Origin: Sulfopaludibacter sp963835555
Lineage (GTDB): Bacteria; Acidobacteriota; Terriglobia; Bryobacterales; Bryobacteraceae
NCBI GenBank assembly: GCA_963835555.1
Contig: CAWIGC010000008.1
Coordinates: 186,001-250,000, forward strand
DNA length: 64,000 bases
Direction of reading: 5' to 3'
Each line of letters starts with the position of its first letter. Position 1 is the stretch's first letter. The notes under the pieces were generated by a model. It ran no database searches. It had not been told where the DNA came from and saw nothing but the letters and a program-made list of their open reading frames with translations. The position numbers were made by a program, and so were the translations under genes. Below, in pieces: positions 48,879-58,835 of this stretch.

Positions 48879-51851
48879 TCAGAACGTGAGCCGCATCTGC
48901 AGTTCCATTCGACGGTCATTCGCCGTCTCGGCAAACGCGCCAAACCCGCCCGCGATCTGGTTCGCCTGTCCGAATAGCGGTGACGTGATATTGCCTGTAA
49001 TGGGCCCAGGGTTGAGGTGGTTGAGCAAATTGCGCGCGGAGATCGAAATCGTCAGGTTGAAGCGGTGATTCGTGGGCACGTCGCCGAACATCCCGTGCAT
49101 CGCTCCCCCCGGCCCCCCGGGTCCGCCGCCATGGCCGCCGTGGCCGGGGCCGCCGCCCGGAGTGCCCGGAGTCGCTCCCGCGCCCGGCGCGCCGCCCATC
49201 TCCGGCCCGAATCCAAACGTCTTGCTCAAACGGGCATTGATCGTAATCTGGCCCGGCCCGCGCCCGGCATTGCGGCCCAGGATGGCTTCGCCGGGCGTTT
49301 GGTTCGGGTCCAGGAGCCCGTAGGGCGACGCCACCAGGTCGGGAAGATTCGGATTGGTCGCAATCCCCGGCCGCGCGTTAAACATCGTCGTTCCGTAGAG
49401 GTCGCGGCCGATGGTGATGTTGTATGGCGCGCCCGATTGCACCATGATGAACGGACTGAGCCGGATGTTCCAGTGCGAGTTGATGCTGCCGCCGATAAAT
49501 ACGCGGTGCCGCACGTCCGTCGTGGCCGGACCGTATTCACCCGCGAAGTTGTACGGGTTTGCCGGGAAACTGCCAATGCCGTCCGTGTTGGCGTTGGCGA
49601 AATTTAGCGTATAAAAGCCGAACAGCGATACATTGCTGTTCAGCCGGCTGTTGATGTTGGTGACGATCTGGTTCTGGTTGTACAGCCCCGAACTGGTCAT
49701 CAGGAAGACCGGCGCGGGCGTGCCCAGCGGGTACACCCCGGCCGCCGGATTGGCCGGCGAGTAACTGCCCGGCAGCGGCGCGTTGATATCGCGCGACCAT
49801 AACTGGTGCAGCCCGTGGGAATTCACGTACGTGACGCTGACCGTCGTCCCGCGGGGCAGTTGGTGCTCCAGGCTTACCGACGATTGCATCATCTCCGGCG
49901 CGCGTAAGTGGCGGTCAATCTCCCAGTTCGTGCTCTGCGACTGCTGCGCCCCGCCCAGCGCCAAAACGGCCGCCGGCGTCGGCACCGTCGGGTAAAAATC
50001 CGGGTTGGTGATGTAATACTGCTGCTGCACCTGTCCGTTATAGCGCTCCAGCGTCAGGGTGTTGCCCATGGCGAAGCGATCGTAGAAAATGCCGAACCCC
50101 GCGCGAATCACCGTCGATGGATGCAGGCTCATTTTCTTCGAACCCGGAGCCCACGCCACGGCGATGCGCGGCGCAAAATCGTGGTAATCGTGAATGTTGG
50201 TCTGCGTCTCATAGCGGAGGCCCAGGCTCAGCGTGAGGTTCGGTTTCACTTTCCAGTCGTCGCCCGCAAATGCGCCCACATCGAACTCGCTCACCGACAG
50301 CGTGGGGATTCCGGCGCTCAGGCTGAATTGCGAAGGCCCGCCGCCCAGCGCGTGAATCTGGGCCGGGGAGTATCCCAGGCCCTGGAAAATCAGCGTCCGC
50401 TGATACTGCTCGATCGATGTCAGATTCGTAGTGATCGGATTACCGTTGGAATCCAGCACCGGCTGATTATTGGCATCCAGCTCGGGCGCCACTCCGCCGC
50501 CGAACGTGAAGGTTCCGTTGAAATTGGTGGGCGACGTGTCGTCCATCGTTGCCCCGCGTAGCCGTACCCCGAACTTGAAGCTGTGAGCCTGATTCACGTA
50601 GGTGGTATAGTTCTGCAGCTCGTAATTCTGGGTCCGCGTGATGCTGCGCCCCAGCGGGTTGCCGCCCGTGTTGAACGAACCCAGCACGCTGATTTCCGGC
50701 CCCCCGTTGTTGGCCACGTTCTGCGTATTGGTCTGATAAAACTGGAACCGCGTCTCGTTGACGGTATGGACGTTCACCGCGATGCTGTCGATCATCTGCA
50801 CGGTCTGCTCCTTGTCCGTCGAGTTGTACCCGAGCGATTGCAGATTGAAATTGCCGATACCGGTGTTCCGTATGGAATTCTCCAGGTATCCGTATCGCAG
50901 CGTGAGAGTGTTGTTACTGGTGAGCTGGTAATCCACCCGCGGCGTGATGCGGATGCGCCGCGGCTGCGAGACCGGAGTGGCCGTGAACGGAGTGATCTGC
51001 AGCGAGGGGTCCAGCACCACCGCGTTCACAATGGCGCCGTTGTTGATCAGCCGCCGCTCCACGTCCAGCGTGTACGAAGCCTTTTTGCCGAGCGGCCCGC
51101 TCAAATCGCCACCCCACTCCTGCAGCATGAACGGGGCCTTCTGCGCGGCGTAAGGGTTGCGCGAGTTCCAGATGCCGTCGCCATAGTTGAACCACGCGTT
51201 GCCCCGCAGTTTATCGGAGCCCGGCTTGGTGAAAATCTCGATTCGCCCGAAGCCCAGCCGGTCGTACTCCGGCGCGAAGGGGTTCTGGTTGATGCGGATT
51301 TCGCGGATCGAATCCTTCGGTGGAATCTGCCCGCTGCTGAAGCCGTCAATCATCAACTCGCCGCCGTTGGGACCTGCGCCCGGTCCGGCCAGCGCCTGCA
51401 GGTCGGCTTGCAAATCGTCCGGGTCGTCCGGCAGAGCCTGCAAGTCCTCGCCCGTAATCGTGAGGGCGCTGGCATTGTTGTCGGGCTCGAGGCTCACCAC
51501 CGGGCCGGCATTCCCTTGCACGGTCACCTGCTGGGTTACTTCCGCCACGCTGAGCTGAAGATTCAATGTTCGGGTTCCGCCCTGCAGCGTGATGTGCACC
51601 GGCTGCGTCATTTTCATGGCCGGGGCGGCGGCTGTAACCGTGTACGCGCCGGGCGTCATGCCGGTAATCGTGTAGGAGCCGTCAGGACCCGCAGTGGTGC
51701 TCTTGCGGGCGCCCGAAGGGCCTTGTAACGTTACGGTCGCCCCGGGAATGACTGCTCCCGTATCGTCCGCAACCGAGCCTTGTAACGTAGCGTTCTGAGC
51801 ATGCAACCAGAGAGGGGAAAAAAGAGCAAAAAAGACCAGGGTGAGCTTCAT
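48879..51851 (-). CDS. Oar-like TonB-dependent receptor with carboxypeptidase-regulatory domain
   Basis: I use the ATG at 51851, which starts a signal peptide (KLTLVFFALFSPLWLHAQ). After it comes an Ig-like CarboxypepD_reg domain (ATLQGSVADDTGAVIPGATV, SYTITGMTPGAYTVTAAAP). A plug region follows (ALTITGEDLQALPDDPDDLQ, LMIDGFSSGQIPPKDSIREI, RIEIFTKPGSDKLRG), then a large beta-barrel ending RRMELQMRLTF. The protein has 990 aa and no frameshift. A Gly/Pro/His-rich loop (GGGPGHGGHGGGPGGPGG) lies at about residues 910-930. Such acidobacterial receptors are thought to import oligosaccharides or other polymers; the substrate is unknown. Confidence 0.92.
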   Translation of the reverse strand: MKLTLVFFALFSPLWLHAQNATLQGSVADDTGAVIPGATVTLQGPSGARKSTTAGPDGSYTITGMTPGAYTVTAAAPAMKMTQPVHITLQGGTRTLNLQLSVAEVTQQVTVQGNAGPVVSLEPDNNASALTITGEDLQALPDDPDDLQADLQALAGPGAGPNGGELMIDGFSSGQIPPKDSIREIRINQNPFAPEYDRLGFGRIEIFTKPGSDKLRGNAWFNYGDGIWNSRNPYAAQKAPFMLQEWGGDLSGPLGKKASYTLDVERRLINNGAIVNAVVLDPSLQITPFTATPVSQPRRIRITPRVDYQLTSNNTLTLRYGYLENSIRNTGIGNFNLQSLGYNSTDKEQTVQMIDSIAVNVHTVNETRFQFYQTNTQNVANNGGPEISVLGSFNTGGNPLGRSITRTQNYELQNYTTYVNQAHSFKFGVRLRGATMDDTSPTNFNGTFTFGGGVAPELDANNQPVLDSNGNPITTNLTSIEQYQRTLIFQGLGYSPAQIHALGGGPSQFSLSAGIPTLSVSEFDVGAFAGDDWKVKPNLTLSLGLRYETQTNIHDYHDFAPRIAVAWAPGSKKMSLHPSTVIRAGFGIFYDRFAMGNTLTLERYNGQVQQQYYITNPDFYPTVPTPAAVLALGGAQQSQSTNWEIDRHLRAPEMMQSSVSLEHQLPRGTTVSVTYVNSHGLHQLWSRDINAPLPGSYSPANPAAGVYPLGTPAPVFLMTSSGLYNQNQIVTNINSRLNSNVSLFGFYTLNFANANTDGIGSFPANPYNFAGEYGPATTDVRHRVFIGGSINSHWNIRLSPFIMVQSGAPYNITIGRDLYGTTMFNARPGIATNPNLPDLVASPYGLLDPNQTPGEAILGRNAGRGPGQITINARLSKTFGFGPEMGGAPGAGATPGTPGGGPGHGGHGGGPGGPGGAMHGMFGDVPTNHRFNLTISISARNLLNHLNPGPITGNITSPLFGQANQIAGGFGAFAETANDRRMELQMRLTF

Positions 51852-51989
51852 CGTGTGGTTCGCCGGGTTCACTGATTCGGCGTTCCCCGCGCACGCGCCT
51901 GTTACATCCGCAACCTGTGCCGCTGTTGTGAACCGAACATTTCGGTTCCGCCACTGAGCGTGTTTATACTGTCCATACGGTCTTCATCC

Positions 51990-54860
51990 ATGCGCACTCG
52001 TCTCACAGCTCCGCTGGTCCTTATCGTACTTATATGTTGCGGCCGGGAACTGTTCCGGGGCAGGGACGTCTCCGCGGCTTCCGCCGGTCCGCCATTTGTC
52101 GAATTCGAAAGCGGGCAGGTGCGCCCCGTAGCGGCCTCGCCGGACGGCAACACGCTTTTTGCCGTCAACACTCCCAACGGCACCCTCGAGATTTTCGACC
52201 TCAGCTCGGGATCGCCGGTGTTCGCATCGCGCGTCCCTGTGGGGCTGGAACCGGTGGCCGTGGCGGCACGCACCAACTCCGAAGTGTGGGTCACCAATCT
52301 ACTCTCCGATAGCGTGAGTATCGTCAGCCTCGCCGGAACTCCGCACGTCGCGCGCACCCTGCTGGTTGGCGACGAGCCCCGCGACATTGTTTTCGCCGGG
52401 AACCCCGCGCGCGCTTTCATCGCCACCGCGCATCGCGGGCAGCAGCGAACCGATCCTTCCCTCGCCGCGGTCCCGGGCGCGGGCGATCCGCAACTCACCA
52501 CGCCCGGCATTCCGCGCGCCGATGTGTGGGTGTTCGATCCCGCCAACCTCGGCGCAACCATGGGCGGAACGCCGCTCAGGATCATGAGCTTTTTCACCGA
52601 TACGCCGCGCGCCCTGGCCGTCAGTCCCGACCGGAACACCGTGTACGTGGCGGGCTTCAAGACGGGCAACCAGACCACCACCGTGCACCAGGGGCGCGTC
52701 TGCACGGGGTTTCAGGCCAACACGCCGTGTACGCTTCCCGATGGCAGCGTCAGCCCCGGCGGCAATCCCGGACCCGCCACCGATGCCTCCGGCGAACCGG
52801 CTCCCGAGGTCGGGCTCATCGTCAAGTTCAACAACAGCGACGGCCACTGGGAAGACGAACTCCACCGTGCGTGGGACGGCTCGGTGCGCTTCACTCTGCC
52901 TGATACGGACGTGTTCGCGGTGGATGCCAACGGCCTCGCGCAGACCGCCGCGTTCGCCCACGTGGGCACTACCCTGTTCAACATGGCCGTCAATCCGCTC
53001 ACCGGCACCCTTTACGTCTCGAACACCGACGCCATCAATAATGTGCGCTTCGAAGGGCCCGGAATCTTCGGCGGCCACACCGTGCAGGGCCACCTCGCCG
53101 AGGCCCGCATTACCGTAATTTCGGGGTCCGGCGTGGCCCCGCGCCATTTGAACAAGCACCTCGACTACAGTGCCCTGGCAGGCTCCCCGGGCTTCGACCC
53201 GGCGGCCAAAACCCGCAGCCTCTCGATGCCGCTCGATATGGCGCTCACCGCCGATGGGCGGACGCTCTATGTCGCCGCATTCGGTTCGGGCAAAGTGGGC
53301 GTGTTCGATACCAAAAGCCTGGAAGACGGTACCTTCGACCCGGTCACGGCCAGCCGGAACTACATCGCCGTCAGCGGAGGCGGCGCCAGCGGGTTGTCGC
53401 TGGATGAGCCCCGCGGCTTGCTCTACGTCATGACGCGCTTCGATAACTCGCTGAAGGTGATCGATCTGAAATCGCGCCAGGAGGTAGCCGCGCTTCGCCT
53501 GCCCAATCCCGAGCCGCCTTCGGTGGTCCAGGGACGCCCCTTCCTGTACGATGCCACGCGCTTCTCCGGCAACGGCGAGGCATCCTGCGCCAGTTGCCAC
53601 ATCTTCGGCGATATGGACGACCTTGCCTGGGACCTGGGAGATCCCGATAACGCCGTCACCGCGAGCCCCATCCCGATCAATGTCGGGGGCCTCATTCCGC
53701 TGCTGGTGCTCACCAATGCCGCCGGCATCTCGACCCCGCTGAACGGCACCGGGAAAGCCTCGGATTTCCATCCCATGAAGGGGCCGTTTACCACCCAGAC
53801 GCTGCGCGGCCTGAAATATTCCGGCGCCATGCACTGGCGCGGCGACCGCTCCACCGGCCAGTTCGGTACCGATCCGTTCGATTCCAACCTCTCTTTCACC
53901 AACTTCGTGGTGGCGTTCCAGGGGCTCGTAGGCAGCGTCGCCGCGCCTTCGCGAGCGCAAATGCAGACCTTCGCCAATTTCCAGCTTCAGGTGCTGCCGC
54001 CGCCCAACCCGGTCCGCAACCTGGACAATTCGCTCACCGCCTCGCAACAGCGCGGCCAGGCGTTCTTTTCCGGCGCGCGCCCGTCCGACGGCATCGTCTC
54101 TCCGGCGCTCGATGCCCTGCTGGGCCAGTCGTCCTTCACCTGCAATGGCTGCCACGTGCTGGATGCCTCCAGCGGCTTTTTCGGTACGGGCGGCAACCAG
54201 AGCTTTGAAGAACTGCCGCAGATTGTGAAGATCCCTCACCTGAGGAACGCTTACGCCAAGATCGGCATGTTCGGCACCCCGGCAGTGAGCTTTTTCCAGG
54301 CCGCGGATAGCGGCAACATGGGCGATCAGGTGCGCGGCTTCGGCTTCACCGGCGATGGTTCCACCGACACGCTGTTCCGCTTCCTCACCGCCGCGGCGTT
54401 CAAACCCACGTCGAACTCGGGCTTTCCGCAGGCGAACCCGGACGCCACGCGGCGCGATGTGGAACAGTACCTGCTAGCCTTCGATAGCGACCTGGCGCCC
54501 GTCGTGGGACAGCAGATCACCCTGACCGCCGAGAACGCCGGCGTCGCCGGTCCCCGCATCGACCTGCTGGAACAGCGCGCCGGCGCGCCGTTCGTTTCCA
54601 AATCGCTGAATGGCGCCGTGACCGAATGCGATTTGGTTGCGCACGTCGTGCGCAACGGCCGGATTCAGAGCTATCTCTACGATCCCGCGGCCGGCAATTT
54701 CGTCCCCGGCGATGGCGCCGTGCGCCTTTCCGATGCCGGGTTGCGCGGCTTGGCCGCCGTTCCCGGGCAGGAAGTGACCTATACCGCCGAGACTCCCGGA
54801 TCGGGCCGCCGCATCGCCTACGGCGTTCTACCCGTTCCCCGAAGGCCGCATCCGCGATAA
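51990..54860 (+). CDS. Secreted beta-propeller (YVTN-like) protein fused to cytochrome c peroxidase-like domain
   Basis: The ATG at 51990 begins a signal peptide (LTAPLVLIVLICC). Residues about 35-480 are YVTN/lactonase-type propeller blades (VRPVAASPDGNTLFAVNTPN, DMALTADGRTLYVAAFGSGK, LDEPRGLLYVMTRFDNSLKV). Residues about 500-840 carry two haem-binding CxxCH motifs (GEASCASCHIFGDMDDLAWD and FTCNGCHVLDASSGFFGTGG) with PIKVPHLRNAYAKIG-type sequence of dihaem cytochrome c peroxidases/MauG relatives. The total is 956 aa. It probably acts as a periplasmic or surface redox protein. Divergent from the Oar-like receptor, with starts 138 nt apart. Confidence 0.85.
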   Translation: MRTRLTAPLVLIVLICCGRELFRGRDVSAASAGPPFVEFESGQVRPVAASPDGNTLFAVNTPNGTLEIFDLSSGSPVFASRVPVGLEPVAVAARTNSEVWVTNLLSDSVSIVSLAGTPHVARTLLVGDEPRDIVFAGNPARAFIATAHRGQQRTDPSLAAVPGAGDPQLTTPGIPRADVWVFDPANLGATMGGTPLRIMSFFTDTPRALAVSPDRNTVYVAGFKTGNQTTTVHQGRVCTGFQANTPCTLPDGSVSPGGNPGPATDASGEPAPEVGLIVKFNNSDGHWEDELHRAWDGSVRFTLPDTDVFAVDANGLAQTAAFAHVGTTLFNMAVNPLTGTLYVSNTDAINNVRFEGPGIFGGHTVQGHLAEARITVISGSGVAPRHLNKHLDYSALAGSPGFDPAAKTRSLSMPLDMALTADGRTLYVAAFGSGKVGVFDTKSLEDGTFDPVTASRNYIAVSGGGASGLSLDEPRGLLYVMTRFDNSLKVIDLKSRQEVAALRLPNPEPPSVVQGRPFLYDATRFSGNGEASCASCHIFGDMDDLAWDLGDPDNAVTASPIPINVGGLIPLLVLTNAAGISTPLNGTGKASDFHPMKGPFTTQTLRGLKYSGAMHWRGDRSTGQFGTDPFDSNLSFTNFVVAFQGLVGSVAAPSRAQMQTFANFQLQVLPPPNPVRNLDNSLTASQQRGQAFFSGARPSDGIVSPALDALLGQSSFTCNGCHVLDASSGFFGTGGNQSFEELPQIVKIPHLRNAYAKIGMFGTPAVSFFQAADSGNMGDQVRGFGFTGDGSTDTLFRFLTAAAFKPTSNSGFPQANPDATRRDVEQYLLAFDSDLAPVVGQQITLTAENAGVAGPRIDLLEQRAGAPFVSKSLNGAVTECDLVAHVVRNGRIQSYLYDPAAGNFVPGDGAVRLSDAGLRGLAAVPGQEVTYTAETPGSGRRIAYGVLPVPRRPHPR

Positions 54861-54873
54861 TACGGATTAGGCA

Positions 54874-56466
54874 ATGAGACTCGGGATCGATTTCGGCACC
54901 ACGCGGATCATCGTCGCCCAGGCGGATCGCGGCAACTATCCGCTGGTGAACTTCGAAGGGCCGGCGCAGCAGATCCGCGACTGGTTTCCGCCCCTGGTGG
55001 CCGCGCGCGAAGGCCAACGCGTCTACGGGTGGGACGCCTGGGAGGCGCAGGCGGAATCCGGCTGGACCGTGGTCCGCTCGCTGAAGCGCTGGCTTCAGGA
55101 GGCCGGGCCGGAGACTACCGTCAACCTCGGCGGGCAGACGGTGCGCTTTCACCAACTGCTTGCCGAACTCACCTCGGCGCTGCGCGTTCACCTGCTATCG
55201 CGTTCCAGTCTGCACCCGGCGCCGGGCGAGGCGCTGCAGGCGATGCTCGGGATTCCGGCCAACGCCAACACCAATCAACGGTATCTGACTGCGGATGCGT
55301 TTCGGGCGGCCGGTTTCGAAGTGCTGGGATTGCTGAATGAACCTTCCGCGGCCAGCATCGAATTCGGGTATCGCAATGCGCCGGATGGAAAGTCCGGCCG
55401 GCGGGAATGCCTGCTGGTCTACGATTTCGGCGGAGGAACCTTCGACGCTTCCCTCGTGGCCATCGACGATCGCGTGCATTCGGTGATTGCCTCGGCGGGC
55501 GTGGCTACCATGGGTGGGGATGACATGGACGAGATCCTGGCTGAACTGGCCCTGGAAGGCAGCGGCCTCTCCGCGGCCGAGCGCGAAAACCTCACGCAGG
55601 CCGAGTATTTCCGGCTGCACGAGGAATGCCGTGAAAAGAAGGAAACGCTGAACCCGAATACGCGCCGCGTGGCCATAGACCTGGAACGCGTTCGCGAGGG
55701 CTGGCCGGAGGTTTCCGTCCCGGTGGCGGCCTTCTACGAACGCTGCCGCCCGCTGCTCGAAGAGACCCGGCAGGTGTCGCAGGAGCTGCTGGAGGCGCAT
55801 CCCGATTACAGCATCGATACCCTCTACGTGACCGGCGGCGGTTCCGAGTTGCCGGTTGTCGCCCGGCTTCTGCGTGAGACTTTCGGGCGCAAAGTGCGGC
55901 GCAGCGCGTACATGCGGTCGGCCACGGCAATCGGTCTGGCCATCCATGCCGACGCGCGCGCCGGATATGTGCTGAAGGATCGCTTCACGCAAAACTTTGG
56001 GGTGTGGCGGGAGAGCGCCGGAGGCCGTCAGGTGGTTTTCGATCTGCTGTTTTCACGGGGCACCGAATTGCCGCGGCACGGTGAGGAGCCTTTGTGCTGC
56101 GAGCGCACGTATAGCCCCGTGCACAACGTGGGCCATTTCCGCTACCTGGAATGCACCTACATCTCCGAAAGCGGGCAGCCCGCGGGCGACACCACGGAAT
56201 GGGACGAGATCCGTTTTCCCTTCGATCGCACCCTGCAGGGAACCGCGAACCTCTCGGCATTACCAGTGCAGCGCGAAAACGGTGTAGCGTCCCATACGGT
56301 AAAGGAAATCTATACCTGCGACGCCGGCGGAACCATCACCGTGACCATTTGCGATACGTCCGCCAATTATTCCCGGCAATATAAGCTGGGCCGGTGGTCC
56401 ACCAAAGAATCCGAAGTGACGCCCGGCCGTCCTTCGCGCCGCAGGCATGGGCATCGCGGCCCGTAA
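54874..56466 (+). CDS. Hsp70-family protein with atypical C terminus
   Basis: The protein has 530 aa. The actin-like ATPase domain is complete: RLGIDFGTTRIIVAQAD (phosphate 1), GLLNEPSAASIEFGY (connect 1), LLVYDFGGGTFDASLVAID (phosphate 2) and TLYVTGGGSELPVVARLL (adenosine). The C-terminal ~150 residues are a shortened, divergent substrate-binding region that ends in a basic tail (RPSRRRHGHRG). No DnaJ or GrpE gene is nearby, so this is not the housekeeping DnaK. It starts 13 nt after the propeller-cytochrome gene; a role in handling that protein is possible but untested. Confidence 0.9.
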   Translation: MRLGIDFGTTRIIVAQADRGNYPLVNFEGPAQQIRDWFPPLVAAREGQRVYGWDAWEAQAESGWTVVRSLKRWLQEAGPETTVNLGGQTVRFHQLLAELTSALRVHLLSRSSLHPAPGEALQAMLGIPANANTNQRYLTADAFRAAGFEVLGLLNEPSAASIEFGYRNAPDGKSGRRECLLVYDFGGGTFDASLVAIDDRVHSVIASAGVATMGGDDMDEILAELALEGSGLSAAERENLTQAEYFRLHEECREKKETLNPNTRRVAIDLERVREGWPEVSVPVAAFYERCRPLLEETRQVSQELLEAHPDYSIDTLYVTGGGSELPVVARLLRETFGRKVRRSAYMRSATAIGLAIHADARAGYVLKDRFTQNFGVWRESAGGRQVVFDLLFSRGTELPRHGEEPLCCERTYSPVHNVGHFRYLECTYISESGQPAGDTTEWDEIRFPFDRTLQGTANLSALPVQRENGVASHTVKEIYTCDAGGTITVTICDTSANYSRQYKLGRWSTKESEVTPGRPSRRRHGHRGP

Positions 56467-56533
56467 CTGTGTTGCCGGCTACGTTTCCGCGGGCCGCGCG
56501 AATCCCCGAAGCGGCGCGCACATCCAACTGATC

Positions 56534-57461
56534 ATGCAGGGTACTAAATTGGAACAACGTAAAATCGGAGCGTTGGAAGTCTCGCTCACCGGGGTAGGCT
56601 GCAACAATTTCGGATGGCGCATCGACGCCGCGCAATCCCGGCGCGTAGTGGAGGCCGCACTGGACGCGGGCATCAATTTCTTCGATACCGCCGACATTTA
56701 TGACACGGGCCGCAGCGAGGAGTTTCTCGGCGCAGCCCTCGCGGGCCGGCGGAGCGAGGTCGATTATCGCCACCAAGTTCGGCATGAAGTTCGACGAGAC
56801 GCGCCAGGGCGCCAGCCGCAAATATGTCCGGCAGGCCGCCGAGGATAGCCTGCGCCGGTTAGGCACGGACTATATCGATTTGTACCAGCTTCACCAGCCC
56901 GATCCCCACACTCCCATCGCGGAGACGCTGGGCGAGTTGAACCAGTTGGTGCGCGAAGGCAAGGTGCGCGAAATCGGCTGCTCCAATTTTTCCGCCGAAC
57001 AGATCCGCGAGGCCGAAGTTTCCGCCGGCGCGCGCGCCCGCTTCGTCAGCGTGCAGAATCAGTACAACCTGTTTCATCGTGAGCCCGAAGCCGGCGTGCT
57101 TCCCGAGTGCCGGCGTCTGGGACTGGCCTTCCTGCCATACTTCCCCCTGGCGAACGGCCTGCTCACCGGCAAGTACCGCCAAGGCCAGCCGCTGCCCATA
57201 GGCAGCCGCGCCGACTCGGGATTCGGGCCCAAGGTCTTCACCCCGGAGAACCTCGAAAAGGTGGAACGCCTGGTTCAGTTCGCCGAGGGGGCCGGCCATT
57301 CTCTGCTCGAATTGGCGTTCTCGTGGCTGGCAGCTCAGCCTGCGGTCGCTTCGGTCATCGCGGGCGCCGTCTCGCCGGAGCAGGTGAGAGCCAACGCCGC
57401 GGCCCCGCTCTGGAAACTCAGTCCGGGGGAACTGCGCGAAATCGACGCCCTGATGGCGTAG
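56534..57461 (+). CDS. Aldo/keto reductase, one frameshift
   Basis: The ATG at 56534 gives LEQRKIGALEVSLTGVGCNN, then FFDTADIYDTGRSEEFLGAA with the catalytic Asp and Tyr. A single break near 56762 separates this from IIATKFGMKFDETRQGASRK (catalytic Lys) and IDLYQLHQPDPHTPIAETLG (catalytic His). The rest is intact to LREIDALMA, so one base-pair indel restores an enzyme of about 309 aa. It is an NADPH-dependent oxidoreductase; the substrate is unknown. It is followed 9 nt later by kdgD, so it may act in sugar-acid metabolism. Confidence 0.88.
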
Positions 57462-57470
57462 TCTGTAAGC

Positions 57471-58397
57471 ATGTCACTCAGAGAACGCATCCGGGGTGTC
57501 CTTGGATTCCCCGTTACGCCCTTTCGCCAGGACCTCTCGCTGGATCTCGACGCCCTGGCTCGCAATGTGGATGAGATGGCCGGCTATCCCTTCTGCGCGC
57601 TGGTAGCCGCCGGCGGCACCGGAGAGGTCTATTCGCTGACGCCGCAGGAGGTCGAAGACGTCGTGCGCGTTACAGTGCAAGCCGCGGCCGGACGAATGCC
57701 GGTGGTGGCCGGTACGGGTTTCAACGGCCCCCTGGGAGCGGAGACCGCCAGACGCGCTGAAAAGGCGGGTGCGGAAATCATCCTGGCGCTGCCTCCGTAT
57801 TACACCAACGCGCCGTTTGAAGGCGTGATCGCCTACTACCGGGAGATCGGCGCGGCCAGCGGTTTGCCGCTCATGGTCTATAGCCGCGATTGGGCCGTTT
57901 TCACGCCCGGGATGGTGGCGCGCCTGGCGGATCACGTCCCTGCTCTGACCTTTTGGAAAGACGGCCAGGGCGACGCGCGCAAGTACCAGCGCATCATGCA
58001 TACCGTGGGCGACCGCCTGGCGTGGCTCGGCGGACTGGGCGACGATTGCGTCCCCGCCTACTTCGCGGTGGGTGTGCAGGCCTACACGTCCAGTATCTCC
58101 AACATCGCCCCGCGCCTTTCGCTGGAACTCGCCGAAGCCGGGATGGCGCGCGATTTTGCCCGCCTGGACAGCCTCATGGCAAAATACGTGCACCCGCTTT
58201 ATGCCCTGCGCGAGCGCGCCAAAGGATACGAGGTGGCGGTGATGAAGGCGGCGATGGAGATCCTGGGCAAGTCCGCCGGCCCGGTCCGTCCGCCTCTGTG
58301 CAATTGCACCGCGAAAGATGCCGCGGATCTGCGGCAGTTGCTGGAAGTGTATCGGGCGGATTTCGCGCTGAAGGCGCTTTCGCCTGCCGGCGCGTAA
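57471..58397 (+). CDS. kdgD: 5-dehydro-4-deoxyglucarate dehydratase (DapA/NAL superfamily)
   Basis: The protein has 308 aa. The opening RIRGVLGFPVTPFRQDLSLD, then LVAAGGTGEVYSLTPQEVED, is characteristic of KdgD within the dihydrodipicolinate synthase superfamily. The Schiff-base Lys is in ALTFWKDGQGDARKYQRIM and the Tyr in LPLMVYSRDWAVF. The enzyme dehydrates and decarboxylates 5-dehydro-4-deoxy-D-glucarate to 2,5-dioxopentanoate in the glucarate/galactarate pathway. The aldo/keto reductase upstream may be in the same transcript. Other family members (DapA, NanA) are less likely given the N-terminal signature. Confidence 0.88.
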   Translation: MSLRERIRGVLGFPVTPFRQDLSLDLDALARNVDEMAGYPFCALVAAGGTGEVYSLTPQEVEDVVRVTVQAAAGRMPVVAGTGFNGPLGAETARRAEKAGAEIILALPPYYTNAPFEGVIAYYREIGAASGLPLMVYSRDWAVFTPGMVARLADHVPALTFWKDGQGDARKYQRIMHTVGDRLAWLGGLGDDCVPAYFAVGVQAYTSSISNIAPRLSLELAEAGMARDFARLDSLMAKYVHPLYALRERAKGYEVAVMKAAMEILGKSAGPVRPPLCNCTAKDAADLRQLLEVYRADFALKALSPAGA

Positions 58398-58401
58398 TTG
58401 T

Positions 58402-58472
58402 TATCGGGTGACTCAAAGACTCTTGCAGCGGGCGGGGGAGCGCCTGCCGTCCCCGGTCCGAGTCACCCGATA
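58402..58472. terminator. Inverted repeat between convergent genes, probable bidirectional terminator
   Basis: TATCGGGTGACTC (58402-58414) and GAGTCACCCGATA (58460-58472) are perfect 13-bp inverted repeats. They flank a GC-rich loop that itself can pair (GGGCGGGGGA and CGCCTGCCGTCCCC). It sits at the ends of two convergent genes and overlaps the 3' end of the downstream small gene. There is no U-tract, so the mechanism is uncertain. Confidence 0.55.
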
Positions 58473-58666
58473 TCGACACCGGCGAGGGCGGTTTGTAGGC
58501 GACTGAAACGAGTCGCGCCGCTCGATCTGCCGGCCGGGCGTCCCCGAGGGCGCTTACGCCCCTGGTTCAGACGCTCCAAATCCATAATGGCTTGATCCAA
58601 CAGGGCTTTTTCTTCCCGTAACCGGGCAAGAAGTTGATCCAAATGCAAAGCCAATTCAGACTGCAA
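58463..58666 (-). CDS. Small coiled-coil protein with basic GRP-rich tail
   Basis: The 67-aa frame opens with TTG. A charged helical segment (LDQLLARLREEKALLDQAIM, then DLERLNQ) is followed by a basic AT-hook-like tail (GRKRPRGRPAGRSSGA). This layout, a short coiled coil followed by RGRP-type motifs, occurs in many small acidobacterial proteins. It suggests DNA binding, but no named family is assigned. The start codon and ribosome site are weak. It is convergent with kdgD, and its stop lies in the inverted repeat. Confidence 0.5.
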   Translation of the reverse strand: MQSELALHLDQLLARLREEKALLDQAIMDLERLNQGRKRPRGRPAGRSSGATRFSRLQTALAGVDIG

Positions 58667-58835
58667 CTGCCACCAGCTTTCTCTGAAGCTCCGACTTCAG
58701 CTTCCTTGGATGCCCAGGTACCCCGCAACATGGCGAAAGAGAAGCTCTTGCCCCTCCTACTCATACAAGCGCAAATAACGGGGAAATCGGGCCAAAGTTT
58801 TTTTTGAAGCCGGCCAGCAGCTAGAATGGCAGAAT

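Noticed and set aside
52299..54239. A 646-codon minus-strand frame over the propeller-cytochrome gene
   Set aside because: The plus strand has a signal peptide and two haem motifs. The antisense product has no recognisable domain.
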